Shown in pieces: positions 43,738 to 53,701 of a stretch of 64,000 nt of DNA. The notes under the pieces were generated by a model. It did no database searches. It was not told the origin of the DNA and saw nothing but the letters and a program-made list of their open reading frames with translations. Numbering within the stretch: position 1 is the first letter of the stretch; each line of letters begins with the position of its first letter. Where the stretch lies: positions 310,001 to 374,000 of the forward strand of contig NZ_JQFA01000004.1 of assembly GCF_000763385.1 (NCBI RefSeq), read 5' to 3'. Made by a program: the position numbers and the translations under genes. Origin of the DNA: Leptolyngbya sp. KIOST-1 (GTDB taxonomy: Bacteria > Cyanobacteriota > Cyanobacteriia > Phormidesmidales > Phormidesmidaceae).

Positions 43738-45027
43738 TTAAATTATGGTGTCATCGGGAATAGTTGCCCCGCGCAAAACGGTGATAATGCCGCTGCGGAT
43801 ATAGAACCCCTGATCCTCGCGATCGGCCTCTTCAACCCTGTCCTTATTGAGGATTTGAACGTTGCAGCCGATGCGGGCATTTTTGTCGATGATGGCGTGG
43901 TGAATGGTGCTGTTGGCGCCAATGCCCAGGGGAATTGTGGTGGTATCGCAGCTGCCGCGGCGCTCAAAGTTGTCCTGGTAATGGTCGGCTCCCATGATCA
44001 GGCTATCTTCAATGGTGCAGCCTGCTTCAATGCGAGTTCGAATGCCAATGACCGAGTTGCTAATGGTGCACTCCTTGAGCACACAGCCCTCACTGACCAT
44101 CGACTGAGAAATGTTGCACTGCCAGTACTTGGTCGGTGGCAGATAGCGGGCGCGGGTGTAAATGGGGGCAGCCTCGTCGTAGAAGCTAAATAGCGGATTG
44201 GGCTGTTTGACTAACGCCAGGTTGGCGTTAAAGAACGACTCAATGGTACCGATATCTTCCCAGTAGTCGTTAAACAGGTAGGCCTGGACGCGATAGTCCT
44301 TGGCTGAGTTGGGAATGATCTCTTTGCCAAAATCAGTCTGGTCGGGGTACTGCTTGAGCAAATCGATCAGCACCTCTCGCTTGAACAGGTAAATTCCCAT
44401 TGAGGCAATGTAGGGCTTTTCCTGAGCTTCATCGGCAGAGAGACCTAGCGTGGTGGTATCCACCTGCATCTGCTTCAGAGCATCGCCTTTGGGCTTTTCG
44501 CTAAAGTCAATAATGCGCCCTGAATCATCAATTTTCATCAGGCCAAAGCTGGAGGCCCGTTTGTCGTCTACGGGAAGGACAGACAGCGTAATATCGGCAT
44601 TGGTTTCGCGATGGTGCCGGACAAAATCGCGATAGTCCATGCGGTATAGATGGTCGCCCGACAAAATCAGGTACTCATCAAAGTTCATGTCCTCGAACCG
44701 CCAGAGATACTGACGCACGGCGTCGGCAGTGCCCTGGAACCACTCCAGGTTCTCAGGGGTTTGCTGAGCGGCGAGCACTTCTACAAATCCCTGCTGAAAG
44801 CCTGAGAAGCTGTAGGAACGCGAGATGTGCTCGTTGAGCGAGGCTGAATTGAACTGTGTCAGCACATAAATTCTGGAAATATCTGAATTGATGCAGTTGC
44901 TGATAGGAATGTCAATCAGGCGATGCTTGCCTCCCAGGGGCACAGCGGGCTTCGCTCGGGTTTTGGTGAGTGGGTAGAGGCGGGTTCCAGCACCGCCACC
45001 GAGCACAATTCCTAACACTTTTTTCAC
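43738..45027 (-). CDS. glgC: Glucose-1-phosphate adenylyltransferase
   Basis: 429 residues from a GTG at 45027 ([20 protein letters not shown]), supported by AGGAG 5 bases upstream. It makes ADP-glucose for glycogen, the regulated step. The N-terminal nucleotidyltransferase has [19 protein letters not shown] and [14 protein letters not shown]; the C-terminal left-handed beta-helix carries the allosteric Lys/Arg sites near [11 protein letters not shown]. Cyanobacterial GlgC is activated by 3-phosphoglycerate. A gap of about 640 bases ahead of it holds its promoter. Confidence 0.97.
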   Translation of the reverse strand: MKKVLGIVLGGGAGTRLYPLTKTRAKPAVPLGGKHRLIDIPISNCINSDISRIYVLTQFNSASLNEHISRSYSFSGFQQGFVEVLAAQQTPENLEWFQGTADAVRQYLWRFEDMNFDEYLILSGDHLYRMDYRDFVRHHRETNADITLSVLPVDDKRASSFGLMKIDDSGRIIDFSEKPKGDALKQMQVDTTTLGLSADEAQEKPYIASMGIYLFKREVLIDLLKQYPDQTDFGKEIIPNSAKDYRVQAYLFNDYWEDIGTIESFFNANLALVKQPNPLFSFYDEAAPIYTRARYLPPTKYWQCNISQSMVSEGCVLKECTISNSVIGIRTRIEAGCTIEDSLIMGADHYQDNFERRGSCDTTTIPLGIGANSTIHHAIIDKNARIGCNVQILNKDRVEEADREDQGFYIRSGIITVLRGATIPDDTII

Positions 45028-45663
45028 AATATCTCCTTGTCTGTGGGTAGGACTAGCTGGATGCAATGACACTGACCGGACCAGCACTCAAACAGCACCT
45101 GCAGCCTTTGAGTGGTTTCAGGCTTTCACGGGGCTTAAGATCTGACCTTCAGTGTTTGCTTAGGGCTTAGTTTGGAGCCTGGTCTGGCGCTCAAGGGTTA
45201 ACGAGGTCAGGCCCGCAGGGCGCTGTTGTTGGGCAGGGGCGAGGGCAATGCTAGGTTCGGCGGATAGGGCGATCGCTCGTACGGGATCCTGAGGCACCAC
45301 CAGGCCACCAGATAACGACTCCAAAGCTGTTTGCTTTTACTCTTCAGAGTTAATCCCTTTTCCTTCCAGCGGCATGTATCCCAGGGCGGAACCCCGCCTT
45401 AACCGGCCTAAAATTTTGTGACGATCAAGGCTTGTTTTGCGCTCATCGCGACAGGAAGCAGGCAAAACATTCTCCTGCCACTGTATCCGTCGATAAGCCC
45501 AGAAAAGGCTGGAAATATTGGGTTTTGCGGCTTTATCTACGACCTTCGGTCTTTTCTTTTGCGTCTATAGGTAGATGGGGTCAATTTGGCTAGGTCCTAC
45601 ATTGATGGCAAGAATTGACTCGAGCCTTTATTAGTAGAACAACATTGCAAGGAATGTGTACCT
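45028..45663. other. 636-base intergenic region between divergent genes
   Basis: Lies between glgC and the membrane protein at 45664, so it must contain both promoters. No gene or strong hairpin was recognised. The 300 bases nearest 45664 are relatively AT-rich. Confidence 0.4.
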
Positions 45664-46353
45664 ATGTCTTACACTAATGACCCCAGTCCCTACAGAAACG
45701 ATCCTGGCACCTACAGAGATGACCCTAACGCTGCTAACCCCAACTATCGCGTGACGGAAACCACAACGGCTGCGCCCGTAGCCGATTACCATGATCTGGT
45801 GCGCTGGGGGCCTATTTTTGCGGGGCTCGTGATTGCGATCGCTACCCAACTCGTCCTGACTGGTCTGGGGGCTGCCATTGGCCTCACCACCCTGGCCAAC
45901 ACTGACCCCAACGGCACTGCTGGCGACATTGGTGCAGCGGTTGGCATCTGGTCGATCATCAGCCTGCTGATTGCCCTGTTTATCGGTGGTTGGGTGACGG
46001 CCCGCGCCTGCGGCCCCATGAACCGCAAAACGGCTATGCTCAATGGGGCGATTCTGTGGGCGACCACGCTGGCAGTGAGTGCCTGGCTGCTTTCCACCGG
46101 CGTGGCGGGAGCGTTTGGCATCGTAGCCCAGGGTGCTGGCGCTGTCATTAACCAGATTCCTGCCGACACGGTGCCCAACATTAACCAGCAAGACCCCAAT
46201 ACTACTCAGCAGCAGGTTCAGGATGTAGCCGGTAATGCCGCTGCCGTGGGCTGGTCGTTTGCGCTGGGTTCGCTGCTGGGTCTGGTGGCTGCCCTGGCCG
46301 GGTCTGCGGTGGGTGTTCGTCTCCCCCGCGCCTACAACACCGCCGCACGCTAG
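45664..46353 (+). CDS. Membrane protein with four or five helices, unknown function
   Basis: 229 residues. A 45-residue polar N-terminus with repeated DP-Y-R units (NDPSPYRNDPGTYRDDPNA) leads into hydrophobic segments GPIFAGLVIAIATQLVLTGLG, IWSIISLLIALFIGGWVTA, AILWATTLAVSAWLLS and SFALGSLLGLVAALAGSAVG. The Gly/Ala-rich helices resemble small cyanobacterial PhnA-like membrane proteins, but this is only a resemblance. A strong terminator follows. Probably monocistronic. Confidence 0.7.
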   Translation: MSYTNDPSPYRNDPGTYRDDPNAANPNYRVTETTTAAPVADYHDLVRWGPIFAGLVIAIATQLVLTGLGAAIGLTTLANTDPNGTAGDIGAAVGIWSIISLLIALFIGGWVTARACGPMNRKTAMLNGAILWATTLAVSAWLLSTGVAGAFGIVAQGAGAVINQIPADTVPNINQQDPNTTQQQVQDVAGNAAAVGWSFALGSLLGLVAALAGSAVGVRLPRAYNTAAR

Positions 46354-46818
46354 CCCTGCCGAGTCCGGGTTCACCGGATCGACAGGTTAGAAGCAATCCG
46401 ACAGCATCGACGCAACGGAATCAACACAACAGTAAGGTTTAGGTAGGCTTCGGCCTACCTTTTTTATTGCCAGGGTTGAAGCTGGGATGGGGCGTCCCTC
46501 GGGCCACCCCTCTCTGTAGTGATGGTCAGCCACGGTTGGCCGAACGGGTCATACCGAATCCTATTCGGCATGCTACGCCCCTACGGGATTGCTGGTTGTG
46601 AATCGGGGTTTTATGACTCGGATTTGGTATCAGGGTACTACCAGTTGGCCGGGCTAAAAATGAGGGTGAGTGGGGGGCGACAGCCCAGGCTTTCAAATTT
46701 ACGGTTGACCTTACACAGGGGGGCAAATCGTGCTCCCCGAGCCGTGGAACCCGTTACTGTCAGATTGGTCAGGCCCTAGGTATTTAGGTAAAAGGGATCT
46801 GTATCCGAAGTTCGAGGT
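46354..46818. other. 465-base intergenic region
   Basis: Contains the terminator at 46441-46466 and a short palindrome near TACCGAATCCTATTCGGCA (46553-46571). No other coding or repeat feature was seen before the response regulator. Confidence 0.45.
46441..46466 (+). terminator. Rho-independent terminator
   Basis: AGGTAGGC-TTCG-GCCTACCT (46441-46460) with a stable TTCG loop, followed by TTTTTTA. Confidence 0.92.
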
Positions 46819-47277
46819 GTGCTTAATAGTCCATCGATTAAGCTGGCTATATTCAATACTTCTTATTCATTCATCCCCGTGTGTACTCCATCGGACTTTC
46901 GAATTCTTGTCGTTGACGATATCGATGACAACCTCTTTTTACTGCAAACCGTCTTAGAAACAGAGGGTTATGCCGTAGATACGGCTGGAAATGGCGGAAC
47001 TGCCCTGGCAAAGGTGACCCATTCTCCGCCAGATTTGATTTTGATGGACGTGATGATGCCTGATATGAATGGCTACGAGGTAACCCGCAAAATTCGGCAA
47101 AACCCAGATTTACCGGAGATGCCTATTCTGATGGTTACCGCCTACGACTCGATCTACACGGGCCAGGGGCTGGCGCTGGGGCCAAATCACTTTATTCGTA
47201 AACCGATTGAGTTTGATCAGCTGTTGACCAAAGTAGCTACCCTGCTGGAGGAGTGCCACCACCCCAAAGCGGAGTGA
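46819..47277 (+). CDS. Single-domain response regulator (REC)
   Basis: Up to 152 residues; the REC domain is residues about 25-145. Acidic pair in ILVVDDIDDN, phosphoacceptor Asp77 in LILMDVMMPDMNG, Thr in MVTAYDS and Lys128 in FIRKPIEFD. It has no output domain, so it likely shuttles phosphate or modulates a kinase. A GTG at 46879 is an alternative start. It lies tail to tail with the large hybrid kinase (28 bases apart) and could be its partner. Confidence 0.88.
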   Translation: MLNSPSIKLAIFNTSYSFIPVCTPSDFRILVVDDIDDNLFLLQTVLETEGYAVDTAGNGGTALAKVTHSPPDLILMDVMMPDMNGYEVTRKIRQNPDLPEMPILMVTAYDSIYTGQGLALGPNHFIRKPIEFDQLLTKVATLLEECHHPKAE

Positions 47278-47305
47278 ACCACAGATAGCTGAACTGGACC
47301 GGCGG

Positions 47306-50300
47306 CTATAGAACCAGAGCCGCGATCTCGGCGACCAGATCGGCGGGCTCAAAGGGTTTGCTAACGTGGCGTTGAAATCCAGCGGCTAAGGCTTGCTGCT
47401 GGTTAGCTTCTCCGGCGTAGGCGGTGAGGGCAATGGCTTTGAAGCTGGGTTGCTTACCCTGCTGGACCAGCTGCGATCGCATTTGCTGCACCAGCATGTA
47501 GCCATCGACAGCGGGCATAGCGATATCGCTGATCAGCACATCGAGCGCCAAGTGGGGCAATTGCTGCAGCGCCTCGGCGGCGGAGGAGACGGCGGTAACG
47601 GTGGCTCCGGCCTGCTCCAGCACCAGTACCAGGAGATCGCGGGCATCGTCCTCGTCCTCTACGGCTAGGATTCGCACCCCGCTGAGGGGGTTGGGGCGGG
47701 CCATAGCCTGGGGGGGCAGGGTGGGTTGAAGCCCCTGAGCCGCTGCAGCGGAACTGACCTGAAGCGGTAGCCGCACGGTGAAGGTAGCCCCCTGACCCTC
47801 GCCGGGGCTGGTGGCCGCGATCGTGCCGCCGTGGAGTTCCACCAGCTGCCGCACGATCGCCAGCCCCAGCCCCAGTCCGCCGAACTGACGGGTGGTTTTG
47901 CTGTCGGCCTGGCGAAAGCGATCGAACATGAAGGGCAGAAACTCGGGGGTGATGCCCTGGCCGGTGTCGGTTACGGTGACCTGGGCGTAGGCGGCACCCC
48001 CTGGCCGGGTTGGGGCAATGGCCTCCAGACTGAGCTTGATCTGACCGCCCTCGGGGGTAAACTTCACCGCGTTGGAGAGCAGATTCCAAACCACCTGCTG
48101 CAGGCGGCCGGCATCGCCCAACACGGGGGGCACGCTGGCCCCTAGGTGGGTGTGAATCTGAATGGCCTTGGCCTCTGCGGCCAGGTGCACCGTTTCTAGC
48201 GAGGCCTGAATGGCCGTTTGGAGGTTGACCGGAGCAACGTCGAGGTGGAGCTTGCCCTGCAAAATCCGCGAGACATCGAGCAGGTCGGCAATCAGCTGGG
48301 TTTGCAGCTTGGCGTTGCGCTCAATGGTCTGGAGCCCCCGCAGCAGGGTGGGATCTTCGGTGGAGCGCTTTTGCAGCAGCTGGGACCAGCCCAAAATGGG
48401 GTTGAGGGGTGAGCGGAGCTCGTGGGAGAGCACCGCCAGAAATTCGTCTTTGATCCGGTTGGCGGCCTCGGCCTCACTGCGCGCGGTCTGCTCATCCTGG
48501 TAGAGGCGGGCGTTGTCGACGGCGATCGCCAGCTGGTGGGCGATGTTCTCGGCCAGGGCCAGGTCGGCTGGGACGTAGCGACGATCAGACTCGGCGGTGA
48601 GAAACAAAATGACCCCTAAAACCTGGCTCCGGGCAACCAGCGGAGCGGCAATGCAGGACTTCAGCCCCAGACTCTGGATCAGGCGCAGGTGGTCGTCATC
48701 CTGGGCCACCGCCTCCAGCACCTGGGGGGGAATGTCGGCCATCAACTGGGTACGGCTCAGGGGCAAAATCTGCCCCAGCCCCGCTGGGGCGTCTAACGGT
48801 TGGGGATAGCGGCGATGCATCTGCCAGACCAGGTCCACCTTGGCTGGGTCGCAGTGGGCAAGGGCCACCCGCTCCAGGGTCTGGTCGGTCTGCAGCAGGT
48901 CGATCGCGCACCAGTCGGCAAAAAACGGCACCACCCGATCGGCGACTCGCTGGAGGGTATCGGTGTGGTTGAGCAACGACGCCAGGGTGGTGCTGATATC
49001 GACCAGCAGGGCTGAGCGAAACTGGCTGGCCTCCGCATCCAGCCGGGCTGCCTGCTCGCGAATGCGCTGGGCCCGCTCAGCCTCAACCAGCTTGCGATCG
49101 GTGATGTCGAAAAAGGAGGCCACCACGGCAGAGGGGGTAGGCTCGTTGGGTTGAAACAGCGGTCGGGTGTTGATCGAAATCCAGGTTAGGGTGCCATCGG
49201 GTTTGTTCACCCCCATCACCACATTGGACAGTGACTCCCCCGTGCGCAGGGTAATCATACTGGGATGCTGATCGCCGGGAAACGGGGAGCCGTCCTCGCG
49301 AATGGCGTGCCAGCGCGGGTCGAGGGAACTGCGCCCCATCATTTGATTGACGCTCAGGCCCAAAATTTCGCAGGCGCTGGCGTTACAGGTGTAGATCATG
49401 CCGTCGGTATCCTGCAGCACAATGCCTTCGGCGGTTGTCTCAATCACCGAGCGGTAGCGCTCCTCGGAGGCCTGCAGCGTCAGTTCTGCCTGCTTGCGCT
49501 CGGTGATGTCGCTCATGGAGGCGACCACATGGGTAATGGTGCCCTCGGCATCGAGCAGGGGAGAGGCGTTGACGCAGAGAATGGCTTGGGTGTGGTCGGC
49601 ATGGGCAACAGCCAACTCGATCCCGTACACCGGCTCCCCGGTGCGAAGGACTTGCTGAAAGGGCAAATCCTCTGTGGCAAAGGGTTGTCCCTCTACCGTA
49701 GTCAAGGCCCAGGCCGGGTCGTCGTAGGTGCGCTCCGCCAGTTCGCTGCGGGTCAGCCGCAAAATCTTTTCGGCGGCGGAGTTGGCGGTTACCATCTGCC
49801 CCTGCAAGTCCAGAATGATAATGCCGTCGGGGATGGTTTCAAAAATGCTGGAAAGCCGGGCTTCGCTGGCGCGCAGGGTGTCTTCCATGCGCTTGCGCTC
49901 GGTGATGTCGTGCATGACTACCACCGCGCCCTGCAGGCTCCCGTCCACATCGGCGATCGCCTGGCCGCTGCTCAGCACGGTGCGAGCCACCCCACCATTG
50001 GGGGCAATCACCATTTCGGCGTTGTCCACCCTCTCCCCCTGGAGGGCGCGAAACAGTGGAATCCCCTCCGTGGGCATGGGCGTCTTGCCATCGGGCTGGT
50101 AGAGGTCGTAGTAGTCGGCCCACTGGTCGGGGGGCAGCGGGTGCTCGGGGAGGCCGTGAAACTCGCGGGCCGCCTGGTTGAACAGCGTCAAAAGGCCTGC
50201 CTCGTCGCAGGCGACTATGCCCGCCTGCACGTTTTCGAGCAGCACCCGCAGCATCTCCTGCTCTTTGCGGAGGGCACTTTCGGCCTGTCGGCGCTCGGCG

Positions 50301-51382
50301 ATTTCCAGCTGTAGCTGCTCGTTGGTGCGCGAGAGTTCGGCGGTGCGGTGGGCTACCAATTGCTCCAAATCTTGCTGGACCTGGAGCCTGGCGGCATCGG
50401 TGTGCTGGCGATCGAGCTCGGTGGCGACCCGCAGGGCAAAAATGGGCAGCAGCGCCTCGATCAGCTGCACATTGGTGAATGGTTGACAGGCCATCACCCC
50501 CAGCAGGCCCAGGGGCGTGCCCTGGGCATCGAAGAAGGGAATGGCCGCGTAGCTATCGATGCCCAGGGGGAGCAGCAGTTTGGCCTCCGGAAACTGAACC
50601 CTGACGCCGTGGGGGTAGCAGCACAGCTCCCGCTTTAGCAGCACCTGCTGACAGGGGGTGTGGTTCAGCAGGTACTCAAAGTTTTCGCCCAGCTGGCCCC
50701 GCACGCAGGCGGCGATGGTGCGAACGCTCTCCTGGCGATCGCTGTCGACCAGGCCAATGTAGACGTAGTCCACCCCCAGGGTGTGGTTGAGGTGCTGCAC
50801 CAGGGCGGCAAAAAAGCCCTGCCCCGTTTCGGCGGCAACGCCCTCGGTGACGGCTACCAGGGCGGTATCGATTTCGGCGACGCGCTGGGCCGCCAGGCGC
50901 AGGTCTAGCTCGTCGACCACCAGGGCCGCCAGGTCGGTCAGCACCGTTTGCTGCTCGTCGCTCAGCCCGTCGCGGGGTTGGCTATCGAGAATGCAAAGGG
51001 TACCCAGGGCCAAGCCCCCCTGGGTCAGCAGCGGCGCTCCGGCGTAGAACCGCACCCCCGGGTTACCATGCACCAGCGCATTGTCTGCAAACCGCTCATC
51101 CTGATGGACATCGGGCAGCACCAGGACCTGGTCGCTGAGGAGCGCGTAGCTACAGATCGACCCGTAGCGCTGCACCGTTTGGCGATCGAGGCCGTGGGCC
51201 GACTTGAACCAGGCCCGGGTCTCATCTACCAGAGAAATGAGCGCAACCGGAGCGTCAAACAGCCGGGCGGCCAGCGCCGTGATCCGATCAAACCCGACTT
51301 CGGGGGGCGTGTCTAAAATCTTGTATCGCCGCAGGGCTTCTAGCCGTCCCGCTTCGTTGTTGGGTAGGGGAGATGAGGGCAT
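47306..51382 (-). CDS. Hybrid histidine kinase: GAF, GAF, PAS x3, GAF, HisKA, HATPase, REC
   Basis: 1358 residues from the ATG at 51382. The N-terminus starts LPNNEAGRLEALRRYKILDT, typical of a GAF domain that follows; a second GAF comes next (about 170-345), then three PAS domains (segments ending in DITERK, DITERK and DITDRK), then another GAF, the HisKA helix FLAVLSHELRSPLNPILGW (near residue 1000), the HATPase boxes NLLSNAVKFTP, DTGQGI and FGGLGLGLAI, and a C-terminal REC (about 1230-1355, with DVLISDIAMPAVDG and HVSKPFEP). No membrane helix, so it senses a soluble signal or light. A helical linker before the first PAS resembles a coiled coil. Confidence 0.94.
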   Translation of the reverse strand: MPSSPLPNNEAGRLEALRRYKILDTPPEVGFDRITALAARLFDAPVALISLVDETRAWFKSAHGLDRQTVQRYGSICSYALLSDQVLVLPDVHQDERFADNALVHGNPGVRFYAGAPLLTQGGLALGTLCILDSQPRDGLSDEQQTVLTDLAALVVDELDLRLAAQRVAEIDTALVAVTEGVAAETGQGFFAALVQHLNHTLGVDYVYIGLVDSDRQESVRTIAACVRGQLGENFEYLLNHTPCQQVLLKRELCCYPHGVRVQFPEAKLLLPLGIDSYAAIPFFDAQGTPLGLLGVMACQPFTNVQLIEALLPIFALRVATELDRQHTDAARLQVQQDLEQLVAHRTAELSRTNEQLQLEIAERRQAESALRKEQEMLRVLLENVQAGIVACDEAGLLTLFNQAAREFHGLPEHPLPPDQWADYYDLYQPDGKTPMPTEGIPLFRALQGERVDNAEMVIAPNGGVARTVLSSGQAIADVDGSLQGAVVVMHDITERKRMEDTLRASEARLSSIFETIPDGIIILDLQGQMVTANSAAEKILRLTRSELAERTYDDPAWALTTVEGQPFATEDLPFQQVLRTGEPVYGIELAVAHADHTQAILCVNASPLLDAEGTITHVVASMSDITERKQAELTLQASEERYRSVIETTAEGIVLQDTDGMIYTCNASACEILGLSVNQMMGRSSLDPRWHAIREDGSPFPGDQHPSMITLRTGESLSNVVMGVNKPDGTLTWISINTRPLFQPNEPTPSAVVASFFDITDRKLVEAERAQRIREQAARLDAEASQFRSALLVDISTTLASLLNHTDTLQRVADRVVPFFADWCAIDLLQTDQTLERVALAHCDPAKVDLVWQMHRRYPQPLDAPAGLGQILPLSRTQLMADIPPQVLEAVAQDDDHLRLIQSLGLKSCIAAPLVARSQVLGVILFLTAESDRRYVPADLALAENIAHQLAIAVDNARLYQDEQTARSEAEAANRIKDEFLAVLSHELRSPLNPILGWSQLLQKRSTEDPTLLRGLQTIERNAKLQTQLIADLLDVSRILQGKLHLDVAPVNLQTAIQASLETVHLAAEAKAIQIHTHLGASVPPVLGDAGRLQQVVWNLLSNAVKFTPEGGQIKLSLEAIAPTRPGGAAYAQVTVTDTGQGITPEFLPFMFDRFRQADSKTTRQFGGLGLGLAIVRQLVELHGGTIAATSPGEGQGATFTVRLPLQVSSAAAAQGLQPTLPPQAMARPNPLSGVRILAVEDEDDARDLLVLVLEQAGATVTAVSSAAEALQQLPHLALDVLISDIAMPAVDGYMLVQQMRSQLVQQGKQPSFKAIALTAYAGEANQQQALAAGFQRHVSKPFEPADLVAEIAALVL

Positions 51383-51697
51383 TAGCGATTTAGGAGGAAC
51401 CGGTAGGAGGTGTCTGCGACGATGCCTGGCCGAGGACTCATGCACCAATAGTATTATGAGCTGTTTGTCCCTTCTCTTGCCTCCTTCACCCCTTGGGCAT
51501 AGTCTAAATAGCTCCCCAGTGGGATGCACTCCCTCCCTGGGCAGACTTCAATTTGTCGCTTTAGCCCAGGTTTTCTGCCCCTTCACCCAGGAAAATGCCA
51601 AAAAAAGCGGCGACCCGCCAGGGGCCGCCGTCTGAGTTCACGCGCTGTGGAATGGGGAACCGGCAGTTTGCGCGGCCCGCCAGAGCCAGGTAGATGA
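51383..51697. other. 315-base intergenic region
   Basis: Leader of the kinase gene and tail of the BON gene. It contains the terminator at 51600-51632; no gene was recognised. Confidence 0.45.
51600..51632 (-). terminator. Terminator of the BON-domain gene
   Basis: On the minus strand a GC-rich stem (GGCGGCCCC / GGGTCGCC, one mismatch) is followed by seven Ts (51606-51600). Confidence 0.6.
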
Positions 51698-52159
51698 CTA
51701 CCGCTTCAGGCCCAGGTCGTAGGCCACTTCATGCACGCCGGGAATGGCCTTGATGTCGTCCACGATCGCCTGGGCGGTGCCGCGATCGGCCACTTTGCCC
51801 GAGAGTCGCACAGAGCCGTTAGAAACGCTGACTTTCAGCTCATTGGGGACTTTGCCTTTGACTCGGTCGGTGATCTCCTGGTCGCCCAGGGGAGTGCCCT
51901 TGGCGTCGGCATACTCAATTCCCTGGTACTGGTTGCCCTGGGGAGTAGTCTGGAGCGTCTCGTTTAAATCTTTTTGGCCGCCGGTCAAAGCATCGCCGTT
52001 GACCGCACCAGCAACCGCTGGCTGAGTGAATCCAACCAACACAACCGCCAAGCATGTCGCAGTGACCAGGCTAGCTTGTCCAGCCTTGGGAAGGCGCACC
52101 AGCCGCAGGGCTACCCCCAGACCAACTATCACCATTCCAATTTCTAAAGCAGTCAACAT
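51698..52159 (-). CDS. BON domain protein with membrane/signal N-terminus
   Basis: 153 residues. Residues 1-50 hold two hydrophobic segments (LEIGMVIVGLGVALRLV and VTATCLAVVLVGFTQPAVAGA; the second looks like a signal peptide). The BON domain fills 95-150: ITDRVKGKVPNELKVSVSNG then SVRLSGKVADRGTAQAIVDD and GVHEVAYDL. BON proteins such as OsmY bind phospholipid surfaces and often rise under osmotic stress. GGAG precedes the ATG and a terminator follows. Confidence 0.88.
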   Translation of the reverse strand: MLTALEIGMVIVGLGVALRLVRLPKAGQASLVTATCLAVVLVGFTQPAVAGAVNGDALTGGQKDLNETLQTTPQGNQYQGIEYADAKGTPLGDQEITDRVKGKVPNELKVSVSNGSVRLSGKVADRGTAQAIVDDIKAIPGVHEVAYDLGLKR

Positions 52160-53131
52160 GGGCTTACTCCAATAACAAACGACCGGTGGGGCTTCAGCCG
52201 GCTAAATATCAAAACCGCTTTTCAGGCTGGGTTCAAAATTTCCGCCCTGGGCCTCACCGCATGTCGATCAGAAGTATAAAGAACCCCACCTTTGCAAACA
52301 TCTCTCAAGGGCCATAGGACACCTCCATCCAAAGACAGAGCTTTGGCTAACGATGGCGCAAAAATTGTTTTGCGATCGCCTGCCTCGCACGGTTCAACCA
52401 GTCCTGTAAGCGGGCGATCGCAACAGCGTCATCTTCTGCCTAATCGATGCCGGGTGGACATGGGTACAGTTGATCTGTGGCCCCGCGTAGAGCCCAAAAA
52501 TGCTTCCAAGCATAGGTAAAGCGTTGCGATTAACTAATGCCTGATCGGTGTCAATGGCCAGCGACGACAGCTCAATCCCGCAGTCAATCATGCTTTGTGC
52601 GATCGCCTTGGATCATGCCGCCTGTGCTTCTGCTGAAACTTGATTAGTTTCGAGTTGCCAAGCATTATTTTAATTGCAACTCGAGGTAAATTTGAATCGA
52701 GTTTTAAACTGCTTAAACTTTAGCTTCTCAGCGAGAAAATACAGATTTCAACCTTCAAAATGGCCGTGAAGTCGCAACAATTTTTGATAATGTTACTGGT
52801 CTTTCGTTGGCTAGCTCGGGGCATGGCCTGGGGCAGAGAAGGAGCACGCGATCGCAGCGAATTCTTTGGTTCGTCGTGAGTTTAGCCCGCTGCTGGTTTC
52901 TGGCTCAAACCACAAACCCTCTTTTGGACGATGGAAAAGTCTGCAACAGCGATCACCCTGATAACTACTGGGTGTGAAATAAACAGTGATCCTGGTCGGG
53001 AACCTGGCGTTCCCCAGACCACGACCTTACGCTGATCAACTTACAGATCAACCCTAAAGGTTTAGCAGCTCACCGTTTAATTTTACATTCTATCTCTTGA
53101 ACTACAAAATAAACCGTGGAGGAAACCACCC
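52160..53131. other. 972-base intergenic region
   Basis: No convincing gene. Two open stretches of about 65-75 codons (52292-52519 on + and 52394-52591 on -) lack ribosome sites or family features. It contains an inverted repeat CGAGTTGC / GCAACTCG (52651-52658 and 52676-52683) and several GCGATCGC octamers. The DNA from 52620 on is AT-rich and may hold promoter elements of the next gene. Confidence 0.5.
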
Positions 53132-53362
53132 ATGACTACAGGAACTAAAGCCCAACAAGTTGTGAGCAACCTGGAGTACGATTGGCTCACTGTCATGCAC
53201 AGTAAAGCCAAAGCGCTGCAAGCCTACGACAAGTACATGCAGGATGCCCGTGAGGCCAATTCGCAGGAATGCGTCGATTTGCTCACTCAACTCAAGCAGT
53301 CTGACATCGAGCAAATCCAGGAGATTCGCAAGCATCTGATGAAGACCATGTCCCAAAGCTAG
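53132..53362 (+). CDS. Small helical protein, unknown function
   Basis: 76 residues, no membrane segment. Predicted helical throughout, with VVSNLEYDWLTVMHSKAKAL and SQECVDLLTQLKQSDIEQIQ. A strong GGAGG ribosome site lies ahead of the ATG. The size and helix content resemble a small structural or regulatory protein; no family assigned. Confidence 0.68.
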   Translation: MTTGTKAQQVVSNLEYDWLTVMHSKAKALQAYDKYMQDAREANSQECVDLLTQLKQSDIEQIQEIRKHLMKTMSQS

Positions 53363-53701
53363 GGGTATTTGTCTGCGGCTGTTGTCACCGTTGACCCGGC
53401 TGTTAACCCTGGGTCTCTGGCAAACCAGAGGCCCAAATTTATGGCCTGAGGCCCAAAGAACGGCTGTCAACTGTCCTGGGGTAGACTTTGTCTTTCGTAG
53501 CACGGCTTAGCATGCTGAGGCGGTTGGCCCAAATGGATGCCGGGCCCAAAGCCTTTCCTGGAGATCTTAAATATTTAACCAAATAGTTAACCAAAATTTA
53601 GGCCGATCTGCTCTTGATTCTGCCGCCAATCTACTCCTCAGGATAGGTCGGTTTTGAAGCCCATTTTCCTTACCATCAGGGCATATTTTGAGTATTTCCC
53701 T
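53363..53701. other. 339-base intergenic region before crtO
   Basis: No gene. Two direct copies of TTAACCAAA at 53575-53583 and 53587-53595 (12-base spacing) lie 107 bases before the crtO start and could be a regulator site or promoter part (inference). Confidence 0.45.

Noticed and set aside
49265..50314. Long plus-strand open frame inside the hybrid kinase gene
   Set aside because: Antisense of PAS-domain coding DNA; Gly/His-rich with no motifs.
52394..52591. Possible small gene on the minus strand
   Set aside because: 65 residues with no family features and no ribosome site; codon use is not typical, so it is left out.
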